DNA from: Planctomycetota bacterium
GTDB taxonomy: Bacteria > Planctomycetota > Phycisphaerae > UBA1845 > UTPLA1
Length of the DNA: 57,371 bases
NCBI GenBank assembly: GCA_003576905.1
Contig: QEVG01000034.1
Span: 1-57,371 of the forward strand
Direction of reading: 5' to 3'
The notes under the pieces were generated by a model, which was not told the origin of the DNA, ran no database searches, and saw nothing but the letters and a program-made list of their open reading frames with translations. This document shows, one piece after another, positions 16,758-25,142 of the stretch (position 1 is its first letter; each line of letters starts with the position of its first letter). The position numbers were made by a program, and so were the translations under genes.

Positions 16758-19700
16758 CTATTGCGCGGCGGCTTTTTCGGAAAGTGGCCGGGCCTTGCGC
16801 CGCATTCGCCGGATAAGGTAAAGATGTCCCGCCATGGTGAAGAGCGCCAGCGCCGTCGCCGGCACGAGCCACGGCGGTCGATAGACGAACTCGACTTTGT
16901 GCGACCCCTTGGGTAGGCATATGGCCCGGAGGTTGTAGTCCGCCCGGAAGACGCCCGTCTCCGAGCCGTCGATGAAAGCCCGCCAGCCGTGGTCATAGTT
17001 ATCGCCGACGACGAGGTAGCAGTCTCGATCCGCCTCCGCCGAGAAAACCTGTTTCGAGCTTCTTAGCTCCACGGGGACGACGCGGCCCGTAACCCGCGCC
17101 GCGGGGCGCGGCGCGCCGGCGATCGCGCGCATGTCCTCCTCCGCCCAGATCAACTCTCGAAGATCGCCCGTCGCCTCGGAAAGCGCCGACAGGACCTGCT
17201 CCGGCGAACCGTAGCTCAGCCCTCCCGCAAGCCACGCGCGCCCGTACACCTGCGTGTTCTCCAGCACGACGATCTCTCGTTCGAACACAAGCTTGTACTT
17301 GGACAGGTCGTGCCGCCCGACGGCATACAGGGAGGCCGTCAGGTCGCCGCCTCGCGGCCGGCCGCCGATGCTCAGAGTCCCTTCCGGCAGGACGTCCACT
17401 TCCTTCGTACAATAGACGGCGAGGTGCCCGGCATTGGCGCCGTCGATATCCAGCCGCAGCTCGACCTCGCGCCCGGGCGGCAGCGCGTGCCGATCCAGCC
17501 CGAATGCGAGCACGCCCCGCTCGGAGTCCCACTCGGCGTCGGTCCATTCGCGCTTCTCGCCGCTTTCAACGTCGGTGATGGTAAGCCGGCATCCCGCCGG
17601 ATCGGAAAGAGCGTTCTCCTGCACGCGGACGTCGAAGCGATCGACCGTAAGCTCCCTCGCAGCGCGATACGTCTGCGTCAGGCTCTCGCCGGCGAGCAGC
17701 TGCGCGGAGTCGTTCCACTCCTTCTGGTCGAAAGCGTAGGTGTTGCCGTGGTCGGCAAACAGCGAAAAGGTGAGGTCTCCCTTCCACGGCCCGCCGTCCC
17801 AGTCGATACTGCCGCTACGGATGATGTCCACGTCTTTCGTGCAGAGAACGTCGACGGGCCCCCCGGCGTCCGGCTTTGTCGTCAGAGTGACCACATATTC
17901 GTGTCCAGGGATCGTCTCGAAGCCGTCGAGGTCAAACTCCAGCCGGCGCATCGCCGGAATCCACCGCGCGTGAGCACACGCAGCCTCCCGGCCGTCGGTC
18001 GCATCCCTCAACCGCAGTTCCGCCGGAGATGCGCTTTTCCACAGGCCCTGGGCGATCTGGATCATGCAGCGATCCAGCTTGATGGACCGCGAGGGCGTGA
18101 AGGACTGTCGAAGCGACTGGCCCGGCGCAATCGCAATCTGCGCGTTCCAGTCGGTCTGCTTCACGGCGTAGTCGCGCTGGAGGTCTTCGATCTGCATCCG
18201 ATGGTCGAGCGCAACGTACTTGATGCCAAGCGCATCGACGATCGGGCTTGCCAGCCGGGTGCGCAGACTGCTTTCGAAGAAGAATGCCGTGTTCTGGCCG
18301 CCGGTAAATGCGTCTTCGTTGACCAGGCGATAGAGGCCCTTCTGCCGCGCGTCGAAGAAGCCGCGCCCGCTGAAGTTGTTGACGCCGTAAAAGAGCGGCA
18401 CGTTGGCGAGGCACGTAGTGTTCAGGCCGAGCAACTTGTGCGGGCCGATGTTCTCGATAAGAAAGTCCATCGCCGGAATCTTCGGAAAAAAAGTCTCGCG
18501 GCGGATCGTGGGGTTCCAGCCCACCGCGATGCGCCGCTCCGCGATGGCCTCGCCGGTTCCCCGTGTGAGATTTCGGTCTCCGAACGACAGCGGGTACCAG
18601 CTCTTGTCCCACAACTGGAGATCGACGAAGAGCACGAGCACGGCGAGCGCCTTGACCCAGACGCCCGCCCTGACCCCCAGCCCCAGCACGATAAAAACAC
18701 CCAGCGACGCCAGCACCGCCGCCGCCTGAAGCCAGAACGCTGAACGAACAAATGCGGTCGCCTCGGCGGAAAGCGCGTACCGGGCGGCGAATGCGGCCGC
18801 CACGACGCCAATCGGCGCAGCCAGGATCGCGGCGAGCTTGCGCAGCCGGGCCGTGACGCGCGGCAGGTCGTTCAGCGCGTACGCGAAGAGGATGGCGAGT
18901 GTGAACACCAGCAGTAGCTTCTGGCGCGTGTTGGGATTGCTGTTGAACACTGGCAGGTGCCGCACGACGTGTTCGAGAATGTTCCCCACGTTGTAGAGAA
19001 TGGCGATGAGCCACGCGGTAAACAGCAGGAAAAAGACGCGGACATTGTCATACCGCCGAAACAGCAGGCTCTGAATTACGAGCAGCACGGGCAGCGTCCC
19101 GATGTGAAACGCATACTCGTACCACCACCCAATCGGCGTCCCGCGGGCATACGGCGGCCCATAGATGATCGGGAAGAACCATGTCAGGAGACTTGTCATC
19201 GGAAGCCGCCAGCTCCAGTAACTCTCGCGATAGGACCAGTCGAATCCGGAGAAGAAGTCGGCCGTCGCGACCAGCGCCGGCGCGGCGGCGAGAAACGGAA
19301 TGACATTCAGAAGCGCAAAGAGCCCCAGCAGGCGCAGCCGCCGACCCGGTTGGAACGTCGCCCGCCACGCCGCGTACAGCGCGAGGAAATAGAGGCAGTA
19401 CGCCGTGCCGGCCGGAAACCCGGAGAGGATATTCATCCAGTGCAGAACCGGAATGAGCCACACCCAGAGCAGGCTTCGGTCGCGGATTATCCGCTCCGTC
19501 CCGTAGGCGACCATTGGAATCAGGAAGAGTTGAAAGTCCATCGGCAGGATGAAATCCTGAATGGTGTACTTGCAGTACGAGAAGGCGATTGCGCCGCAGA
19601 GGCCCGCCCAGCGGTCCATCCCGATGATCCGCGCGTACTTGTAGAGAAAAAGCCCGCCGATCAGGTGCCGGAAGATGAAGAACACAGTCAGACCGACCGG

Positions 19701-20171
19701 CACCTTGAGCAACATGATGAGCGCAAGCAGCGGCAGCGTCATAAGCTCGTGCTTGATAACCAGCAGAAACGGCGTTCCGTTCTGTATCTTGTCGCACCAG
19801 AAGGGAATGTCCCCTTCCTTGAGGCACTTCCGCATGTACTCCATCTGCGGATAAAACATGTCCACCAGGTCCGAGAGGACCGGGTTCGTGCCCGGCACCG
19901 TGTCCTCGGTCGCATGAACGGCCCATGGGGTGTAGAAGTAAATCAGGTCCGTCGGCGACAGCGCGTCGTGCCGGAGCCAGACATCCGGCCAGGCGACGAC
20001 ACTCAGCAGGACGAGCACGGCGCAAACCGCCAGTTCATCATGTCGGTGGAGAAACGACGCGCGCTGCGTCGCGCCGTGTGCCGGCGAAGGCGAAGCGGGA
20101 TCGCCCGGGGCCGCGGCGATTGGCTCGGCGGTCGTGGGTGCGGGCGTCGTGTGGGTATCCTGTTCTGCCAC
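16758..20171 (-). CDS. YfhO-family membrane protein
   Basis: An 1137-residue protein. Residues about 45-550 hold about 12 membrane segments with an acidic first outer loop ('LSPTDLIYFYTPW', then 'DLVDMFYPQMEYM') as in GT-C glycosyltransferases. Residues about 560-1090 are extracytoplasmic and beta-rich, ending with 'VVGDNYDHGWRAFIDG', the C-terminal signature of YfhO. A final membrane helix follows at about 1100-1120. Bacillus YfhO adds sugars to lipoteichoic acid; most other members are unassigned. The outer part contains two similar segments of about 110 residues ('LTQTYRAARELTVDRFDVRV' is the second, matched by 'LRQSFTPSRSIKLDRCMIQI'), so an internal duplication. The start is a GTG, with a GGAG about 15 bases upstream. 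It is the first gene of the minus-strand glycan run. Confidence 0.75.
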   Translation of the reverse strand: MAEQDTHTTPAPTTAEPIAAAPGDPASPSPAHGATQRASFLHRHDELAVCAVLVLLSVVAWPDVWLRHDALSPTDLIYFYTPWAVHATEDTVPGTNPVLSDLVDMFYPQMEYMRKCLKEGDIPFWCDKIQNGTPFLLVIKHELMTLPLLALIMLLKVPVGLTVFFIFRHLIGGLFLYKYARIIGMDRWAGLCGAIAFSYCKYTIQDFILPMDFQLFLIPMVAYGTERIIRDRSLLWVWLIPVLHWMNILSGFPAGTAYCLYFLALYAAWRATFQPGRRLRLLGLFALLNVIPFLAAAPALVATADFFSGFDWSYRESYWSWRLPMTSLLTWFFPIIYGPPYARGTPIGWWYEYAFHIGTLPVLLVIQSLLFRRYDNVRVFFLLFTAWLIAILYNVGNILEHVVRHLPVFNSNPNTRQKLLLVFTLAILFAYALNDLPRVTARLRKLAAILAAPIGVVAAAFAARYALSAEATAFVRSAFWLQAAAVLASLGVFIVLGLGVRAGVWVKALAVLVLFVDLQLWDKSWYPLSFGDRNLTRGTGEAIAERRIAVGWNPTIRRETFFPKIPAMDFLIENIGPHKLLGLNTTCLANVPLFYGVNNFSGRGFFDARQKGLYRLVNEDAFTGGQNTAFFFESSLRTRLASPIVDALGIKYVALDHRMQIEDLQRDYAVKQTDWNAQIAIAPGQSLRQSFTPSRSIKLDRCMIQIAQGLWKSASPAELRLRDATDGREAACAHARWIPAMRRLEFDLDGFETIPGHEYVVTLTTKPDAGGPVDVLCTKDVDIIRSGSIDWDGGPWKGDLTFSLFADHGNTYAFDQKEWNDSAQLLAGESLTQTYRAARELTVDRFDVRVQENALSDPAGCRLTITDVESGEKREWTDAEWDSERGVLAFGLDRHALPPGREVELRLDIDGANAGHLAVYCTKEVDVLPEGTLSIGGRPRGGDLTASLYAVGRHDLSKYKLVFEREIVVLENTQVYGRAWLAGGLSYGSPEQVLSALSEATGDLRELIWAEEDMRAIAGAPRPAARVTGRVVPVELRSSKQVFSAEADRDCYLVVGDNYDHGWRAFIDGSETGVFRADYNLRAICLPKGSHKVEFVYRPPWLVPATALALFTMAGHLYLIRRMRRKARPLSEKAAAQ

Positions 20172-20271
20172 GTGATTTCGCGAAGGCTCCGGCCGCGCCG
20201 GTCGGGATGGTCCCGCGCGGCCGACGAAGCGGCCAAGGCTAACGACCGCGTCGGCGAATCGTCAAGCCGCT

Positions 20272-20300
20272 TTGACCCGGCGCGCCGCGATGCGTAGGAT
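20272..20300 (+). promoter_or_regulatory. Sigma-70-like promoter for the small methyltransferase gene
   Basis: TTGACC at 20272-20277 and TAGGAT at 20295-20300 are separated by 17 bases. Initiation near 20307 would leave a leader of about 23 bases. Confidence 0.45.
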
Positions 20301-20329
20301 GATCGGCGGTATCCGCGCGAAAGACCGCC

Positions 20330-20857
20330 ATGAACGATCCCCTCGGCAAAATGCTGGCCAACTGGCGCATCCGAATGGTGCTGCCGCATATCCGCGGCCG
20401 GCTCCTGGACATCGGTTGCGGCGCGAACCGACTGGTGCGGCGGTACGGCAACGGCGTGGGCGTCGACGTCCACGACTGGGGCGATGTCGATCACGTTGTC
20501 GAGGATACCGCGAAACTTCCCTTTGAAGACGCGTCCTTCGATACGGTCACCATCATCGCCGCGCTCAATCACATCCCCAACCGCCTCGACGTGCTCCGCG
20601 AGGCGCGGCGCGTGCTCCGCCCCGGCGGACGGATCATCCTTACCATGATTCCGCCGACGATCTCAACCGTGTGGCACACCCTGCGCCGCCCGTGGGACGA
20701 TGACCAGACCGAGCGCGGCATGAAAGAGGGCGAGGTCTACGGCCTGACCCGGCAGCAGGTCGAGGACCTTCTGCGCGAGGCGGGCCTCGCCGTGCGTGTG
20801 TCGCGCGCATTCATGTTCGGGGTTAATCGCCTCACGGTCGCCGAAAAGGCGGCCTGA
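20330..20857 (+). CDS. Class I SAM-dependent methyltransferase
   Basis: A 175-residue cytoplasmic methyltransferase of the Methyltransf_11 type. Motif I is 'LLDIGCGANRLVRRYG', the acidic end of strand 2 is 'GVGVDVHDW', motif post-I is 'DTAKLPFEDASFDTVTII', and 'EARRVLRPGGRIILTMIP' is motif III. The short C-terminus ('QVEDLLREAGLAVRVSR') is usual. The target cannot be read; its place between glycan genes suggests a sugar or lipid carrier. It is transcribed on its own strand, divergent from the YfhO-like gene and convergent with the GT2 gene. Confidence 0.85.
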   Translation: MNDPLGKMLANWRIRMVLPHIRGRLLDIGCGANRLVRRYGNGVGVDVHDWGDVDHVVEDTAKLPFEDASFDTVTIIAALNHIPNRLDVLREARRVLRPGGRIILTMIPPTISTVWHTLRRPWDDDQTERGMKEGEVYGLTRQQVEDLLREAGLAVRVSRAFMFGVNRLTVAEKAA

Positions 20858-20893
20858 TTGCCGGTGCCTGAAATGTGGCACTCATGCCGGACT

Positions 20894-20920
20894 CGACGCT
20901 CGATCGTTCACCGAGCGTCG
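20894..20920. terminator. Perfect 9-bp stem hairpin between convergent genes
   Basis: The arms cgacgctcg and cgagcgtcg flank a 9-base loop. The hairpin sits 36 bases after the methyltransferase stop and covers the stop of the convergent GT2 gene (20908). There is no T-run on either side, so termination in both directions is inferred from position and stem quality only. Confidence 0.45.
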
Positions 20921-22044
20921 CGGGCGCGCGAGGGCGCGGCGGGGGCCATGTCTTCCGGCTCGTCCTCGTCTTCGTCAGGCTCGCTTTCGAGGGCAACCTG
21001 CAACTCGCGCACGTTGGGCGCGCCGGCCATGGGGGGCGAGGCCGGCGCGGGAGCCGGAGGCGGACCGGTTTCGGCGGCGGCCTCGATCGGCCGATGGCCC
21101 GGCCCGTACTGGCGGAGCCGCTCGAAGTAAAGCAGTTCCTCCTGGACAAAACGCAGGCGGTCGAGCATGTCGACGATTATGGCGACGAAGGCCAGCACCA
21201 TGGCCATGCTGAAAAGGAAGGCCCCGGTGAAGCCCGCCCACTTGATCCAGATTTCGGTCATCAGGAAGTATGCGACGCAATAGATCATCAGGCCCATGCC
21301 GACGAGGGCCAGCGGGATCGCCGGCATGCCGAAAAACCGCAGGGGGCGGTAGTCGCGATAGGCTCGGAGAATGATCTTCATCGTCCGCAGGCCGTAGTTC
21401 ATGAGATTTCGCGCGACGCGCGACTGGCCGTGCTCGCGCACGCCGCGCACCTTGAGCGGAATCTCGACGATGCGCATGCCCCGCACGCCCAGGTCGAGAA
21501 ACACCTCGTGCGTATAGGTGAAGTTCTCCCGGAGGGTGAGTCGCAGCAGGGCCTCGCGTGAAAACGCGCGAAACCCGCACGACACATCGTAAAAGCGCTG
21601 GCGGATCAGCTTGCTGATGAACCAGGCGAAGACATGATTGCCGATCAGCTTCGACTTCGGCATGACCGGCTTGAGCCGCTCGTCGGCGAACCGCGAACAC
21701 GTTGCGAAGTCCGCCCGCCCCTCGATGATCGGCCGGGCCAGCTCCGGAATCTGCGTCGGGTCGAACTGGCCGTCGCCGTCAATGTTCACGACGACGTCCG
21801 CCCCGCGCTGCAGCGCCGTCCGCACGCCCGACTGAAACGCCGTGCCAACGCCCATGTTCCGTGCGTGGCTGATGACCTCGGCCCCGGCGCGCCGCGCGGC
21901 CTCGGCCGTGCCGTCGCGCGAACCGTCGTCGATCACCTGGACGATCACCTCGTCGACGCCGGGTATCCGCCGGGGAACGGCCTGCACGACCGCGCCGACC
22001 GTTTTCTCTTCGTTGTAGGCCAGGACATTGACGATCAATCGCAT
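20908..22044 (-). CDS. DPM1/GtrB-like family 2 glycosyltransferase
   Basis: A 378-residue enzyme. Residues 1-230 form the GT2 catalytic domain: '[18 protein letters not shown]', '[20 protein letters not shown]', and the metal site '[10 protein letters not shown]'. Two membrane helices follow near 235-310 ('[19 protein letters not shown]' and '[19 protein letters not shown]'), the arrangement of enzymes that move a sugar onto polyprenyl phosphate on the inner face. Residues 325-378 form a Pro/Ala/Glu-rich tail, not expected for the family. Such an enzyme would supply the lipid-linked sugar that the GT-C proteins in this window use. It is transcribed away from gmd and shares a 270-base intergenic region with it. 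Confidence 0.85.
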   Translation of the reverse strand: MRLIVNVLAYNEEKTVGAVVQAVPRRIPGVDEVIVQVIDDGSRDGTAEAARRAGAEVISHARNMGVGTAFQSGVRTALQRGADVVVNIDGDGQFDPTQIPELARPIIEGRADFATCSRFADERLKPVMPKSKLIGNHVFAWFISKLIRQRFYDVSCGFRAFSREALLRLTLRENFTYTHEVFLDLGVRGMRIVEIPLKVRGVREHGQSRVARNLMNYGLRTMKIILRAYRDYRPLRFFGMPAIPLALVGMGLMIYCVAYFLMTEIWIKWAGFTGAFLFSMAMVLAFVAIIVDMLDRLRFVQEELLYFERLRQYGPGHRPIEAAAETGPPPAPAPASPPMAGAPNVRELQVALESEPDEDEDEPEDMAPAAPSRARDAR

Positions 22045-22249
22045 GGGTGGTCCATCGGAAAGGCCCGCCGCCCGCTCGCGGCGGAAGCCCTATCGTACCC
22101 GATCCCCGCCGGCCGACCAAGCTGCACGACCGAGCCGCCCGGCGCGGGTCGGGAAGCGCGCCTACCCTCGGCGCGCCGCGAGCGCGGCCTGGCCGCGGGC
22201 GCGCAGACCGCGCGCCGAGTGTCGAGGCCGATTGCGGCGAGCGGCGGGT

Positions 22250-22277
22250 TTGCAGCACATTCGGGCGCGTGTATAAC
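22250..22277 (+). promoter_or_regulatory. Putative sigma-70-like promoter of gmd
   Basis: TTGCAG at 22250-22255 and TATAAC at 22272-22277 are 16 bases apart. Only the -10 element is strong. Initiation near 22284 gives a leader of about 31 bases. Confidence 0.4.
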
Positions 22278-22314
22278 GTGCCACGCGGGCGCGGGACGCA
22301 GCCCGGCGAAGGAC

Positions 22315-23331
22315 ATGGCGAAAAAAGCACTCATCAGCGGCATTACCGGGCAGGACGGTTCCTACCTTACGGAGCTATTGCTCGAGAAAGGCTACGAAGT
22401 CCACGGCATTATCCGGCGGTCCAGCTCGTTCAATACCGGCCGCATCGACCATGTCTATTCCGATCCGCACGACCCGTCCTGCAAACTGTTTCTGCACCAT
22501 GGCGATCTGACAGACGGCGCGAGCCTCGCCTCGCTGATTCGCCGGATTGAACCGACCGAAGTCTACAACCTCGGCGCTCAGAGCCACGTGCGCGTCAGCT
22601 TTGACACTCCTGAATACACTATTGACGTATGCGCCCTCGGCACGGTTCGGCTCCTCGAGGCCATCCGCGATGCCAAGGTCGCCTGCCGCTATTACCAGGC
22701 CTCCAGCAGCGAGATGTACGGCAACGCGCCTCCGCCGCAGGACGAATCGACGCCCTTCGCGCCGCGCAGCCCCTACGCCGCCGCGAAGGTGCTGGCCTTC
22801 TGGATGACGCGAAACTACCGCGAGGCGTACGGCATGTTTGCCTGCAACGGCATCATGTTCAACCACGAAAGCCCGCGCCGCGGCGAGACATTCGTGACGC
22901 GAAAAATCACCCGGGCGCTCGCCCGGATCGTAAATGGCGAGCAGGACAAGCTGTACCTCGGCAACCTCGACGCCCGGCGCGACTGGGGCTATGCCCGGGA
23001 GTATGTCGAGGCGATGTGGCTCATGCTCCAGCAGGAGAGTCCGGACGATCTCGTAATCGCCACCGGCAGAACGCACAGCGTGAGGGATTTCCTGGATGCG
23101 ACCTTCTCGCTGGTAGGCCTCGACTGGAAACGCTTCGTCGAAATCGACCCGCGTTACTTCCGGCCGACCGAAGTGGACGCGCTTCAGGGAAACCCCGCGA
23201 AGGCGGCCGCGAAACTGGGGTGGCGACCGAAGACGTCCTTCGAGGAACTCGCCCGGATCATGGTTGAAGCCGACCTGAAGGCCGCGGGATTGACCCTCGA
23301 CGCGGCGCGAAAGGCCGCCGCCGGGCGATAG
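22315..23331 (+). CDS. gmd: GDP-mannose 4,6-dehydratase
   Basis: A 338-residue SDR enzyme that converts GDP-mannose to GDP-4-keto-6-deoxymannose, precursor of GDP-fucose, GDP-rhamnose or GDP-perosamine. The NAD(P)-binding motif is 'GITGQDG' (9-15), followed by '[13 protein letters not shown]' (34-46). The catalytic set is Ser131/Ser132-Glu133 ('ASSSEMYG'), Tyr154 and Lys158 ('SPYAAAK'). '[16 protein letters not shown]' and '[17 protein letters not shown]' are near-invariant in Gmd. The frame is open from 21634 but the protein starts at this ATG; a purine-rich GAAGGA sits unusually close to it. No second-step enzyme (GDP-fucose synthase or Rmd) lies in the window, so the final sugar is unknown. 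Confidence 0.95.
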   Translation: MAKKALISGITGQDGSYLTELLLEKGYEVHGIIRRSSSFNTGRIDHVYSDPHDPSCKLFLHHGDLTDGASLASLIRRIEPTEVYNLGAQSHVRVSFDTPEYTIDVCALGTVRLLEAIRDAKVACRYYQASSSEMYGNAPPPQDESTPFAPRSPYAAAKVLAFWMTRNYREAYGMFACNGIMFNHESPRRGETFVTRKITRALARIVNGEQDKLYLGNLDARRDWGYAREYVEAMWLMLQQESPDDLVIATGRTHSVRDFLDATFSLVGLDWKRFVEIDPRYFRPTEVDALQGNPAKAAAKLGWRPKTSFEELARIMVEADLKAAGLTLDAARKAAAGR

Positions 23332-23346
23332 ACATCGCGGGGGGCG

Positions 23347-24450
23347 TCAGCGGCTCCCGCCGCCGGACAGGGCCTTGCGGATCTTCTCGCGCTCTTCCTC
23401 GGTCAGGTCGGAGTTCTGCAGACCCTCTTCAAGGTTATCGCCGGCTTCGGCATCGGCCTGGTTCGGGTCGGTCTGACCGTTGGCGGGTAGATTTGCGGGG
23501 TCGAGCATCGAAGGGTCCACGCCCTGCGGAAGCTGCCCGTCGGGAGGCACGGCAGCCGCGCCGCCGGTCAGCGGATCGAGCGCGCCGTCGCCCTGCGGCG
23601 GCTGCATGGAGGGATCCATCAGGTTGCCCGACTCGTCGGTGGCGATCTGAAGCGTCAGGTCTTCGGGCGTGACTTCTTCGGGCAGTTCGAGCTTTTCTTT
23701 TTGAACATAGAAGTCCGGATCAGCGAGCTGTTCCTGCGTCACCTGCTCGCGCACGGTCGCCAGCCCCGTGCGACCGTCGAGGACGATCCAGAGCTGATGG
23801 ATTTCGTCATCGAGCGCTTGTCCCAGCTCAAGCTGCGACAGGATAATCGTCGCCCAGTCGGAGGAGCCGTCGGTCTCGAAGACGATCGGCGGGCGGTTGG
23901 GATCGAACTCCGCCTCGTCGTTGCCCTGGGCGACGCTGATCGAGCCGATCTGCTGACCGTCGGTGACGCCGACGTCGAGGCGAAGCTCTTCCTGCGCGGC
24001 CTCCTGGCTTTCCTTGCCCTCGGCGTCCTCGGTGGCCGAGACCGGTTTAAGGTAGATCGGCCGGCCGGGCTGAATCGCGCTGACCTGTACGTCTTCGAGC
24101 AGAATCGTTTCCTCCGCCCAGGGATAAGCGACCGGCGTCCAGACACCGGGCTGAAAGATCGGGTCGATCTCGATTTCGAAGTACGGCTGCTGCTCGTTTG
24201 GCGCAAAGCGAATGCGATGCCGCCGGTGCTCCAGCATCGCGGCAGAACGGGTCATGTAAAGCGCGTCGCGCATCCGCGCGGCGCTCTCGGGCATCTCAGA
24301 CGCGGTAAGCTGGCTGTCAAGCGCCGGCATGGCCAGCGCCGCCATGAGCGTGATGAGCACCAGCACAATGAGGATTTCAAGCAGGGTAAAGGCGCGGCGG
24401 GAGAGCCCACCCTGTCGCGCCCGGCTCGAACTTCTGATGCGCTGTGCCAT
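23347..24450 (-). CDS. GspH/PulG-type pseudopilin with long acidic tail
   Basis: A 367-residue prepilin-like protein. The leader 'GGLSRRAFTLLEILIVLV' is a type IV prepilin site with Ala instead of Gly before the cleaved Phe, which is common in planctomycetes; Glu5 of the mature protein is present. A long hydrophobic helix follows, then 'ESAARMRDALYMTRSAAMLE', as in GspH minor pseudopilins. From about residue 260 the chain is rich in Pro, Gln, Asp and Gly with no clear fold and ends 'TEEEREKIRKALSGGGSR'. GspH proteins are usually 160-200 residues, so this one is about twice as long. It lies downstream of gspG-like and gspF-like genes on the same strand and would sit in the pseudopilus tip. Confidence 0.8.
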   Translation of the reverse strand: MAQRIRSSSRARQGGLSRRAFTLLEILIVLVLITLMAALAMPALDSQLTASEMPESAARMRDALYMTRSAAMLEHRRHRIRFAPNEQQPYFEIEIDPIFQPGVWTPVAYPWAEETILLEDVQVSAIQPGRPIYLKPVSATEDAEGKESQEAAQEELRLDVGVTDGQQIGSISVAQGNDEAEFDPNRPPIVFETDGSSDWATIILSQLELGQALDDEIHQLWIVLDGRTGLATVREQVTQEQLADPDFYVQKEKLELPEEVTPEDLTLQIATDESGNLMDPSMQPPQGDGALDPLTGGAAAVPPDGQLPQGVDPSMLDPANLPANGQTDPNQADAEAGDNLEEGLQNSDLTEEEREKIRKALSGGGSR

Positions 24451-24573
24451 GTGCTCTCAAATCTCTGCCCGGTGATGCGTCGCCCCGGCGCGTGAATCTG
24501 CGCAGGAGCCGAACGGATCGTCACGGGCGTGCGCGGCACGCCGCCGCCCCGTTCAGAGCGAATCGGGCCGCGA

Positions 24574-25029
24574 TCAGCGATCGTCGGACCAGTTGCCGAT
24601 ATCGTCGTCCGTACCGTCGCGGCCGTCGGGGCCGACGCTCCAAAGGTCGTATCCGCCTTCGTTCTTCTGGCCGGGGAACTGGTACATGAAGTCATGACCC
24701 CACGGGTCCTTCAGGCCTTCCTTGTTGTTGAGGTAGGGCCCGCTCCACTTCTTGGCGACGTCGTCATCGCTCGGCTTCTCGATGAGGTCCTTCAGGTCCT
24801 CGGGATAGGTCCCGATCTGAAACTTGTAGAGGTCCATCGAGCTGCCGATGGTGCCGTTGGAACCGATCGCCCCCTTGACCATGTCGATCTTGGCCTTTTC
24901 GCCGGCGCCCACGAAGTTGGGGATGGCGAAGGCGGCCAGCAGGGCGAGCAGCCCGACGACCAGCATGATCTCGAGCAGGGTAAAGCCCCGCCGCCGCATG
25001 TTCTTCCGCCTGTGTGTTGTTCGTCGCAT
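24574..25029 (-). CDS. gspG: Type II secretion major pseudopilin GspG-like
   Basis: A 151-residue prepilin. The leader ends 'RRRGFTLLEIMLVVGLLALL' with a canonical Gly before Phe and Glu5. The mature part shows GspG hallmarks: 'GTYPEDLKDLIEKP', 'KWSGPYLNN', 'KDPWGHDFMYQFPG' and the Asp-rich C-terminal calcium site 'GPDGRDGTDDDIGNW'. GspG is the major subunit of the T2SS pseudopilus. The start was set at 25029 rather than 25071 because AAGGAGA lies six bases upstream of this ATG. It is downstream of gspF and upstream of the gspH-like gene; the gap to gspF is about 113 bases and contains a stable hairpin. Confidence 0.85.
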   Translation of the reverse strand: MRRTTHRRKNMRRRGFTLLEIMLVVGLLALLAAFAIPNFVGAGEKAKIDMVKGAIGSNGTIGSSMDLYKFQIGTYPEDLKDLIEKPSDDDVAKKWSGPYLNNKEGLKDPWGHDFMYQFPGQKNEGGYDLWSVGPDGRDGTDDDIGNWSDDR

Positions 25030-25107
25030 GGCACGTCTCCTTATCAGATTCCTGAGAACGGGAATTCGCAAAAGGTATTAAAGTCCAAATTCCTCATTAT
25101 GTCTCGC

Positions 25108-25123
25108 GGCGGCACGCGCCGCC
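25108..25123. other. GC-rich hairpin between gspF-like and gspG-like genes
   Basis: The arms ggcggc and gccgcc enclose a 4-base loop and can be extended by one more pair. On the minus strand it lies after the gspF-like stop and before the gspG-like gene. It lacks a U-run, so it may attenuate read-through or protect the gspG message from decay. Confidence 0.3.
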
Positions 25124-25142
25124 GGTAATTCCACTGGCAGAC

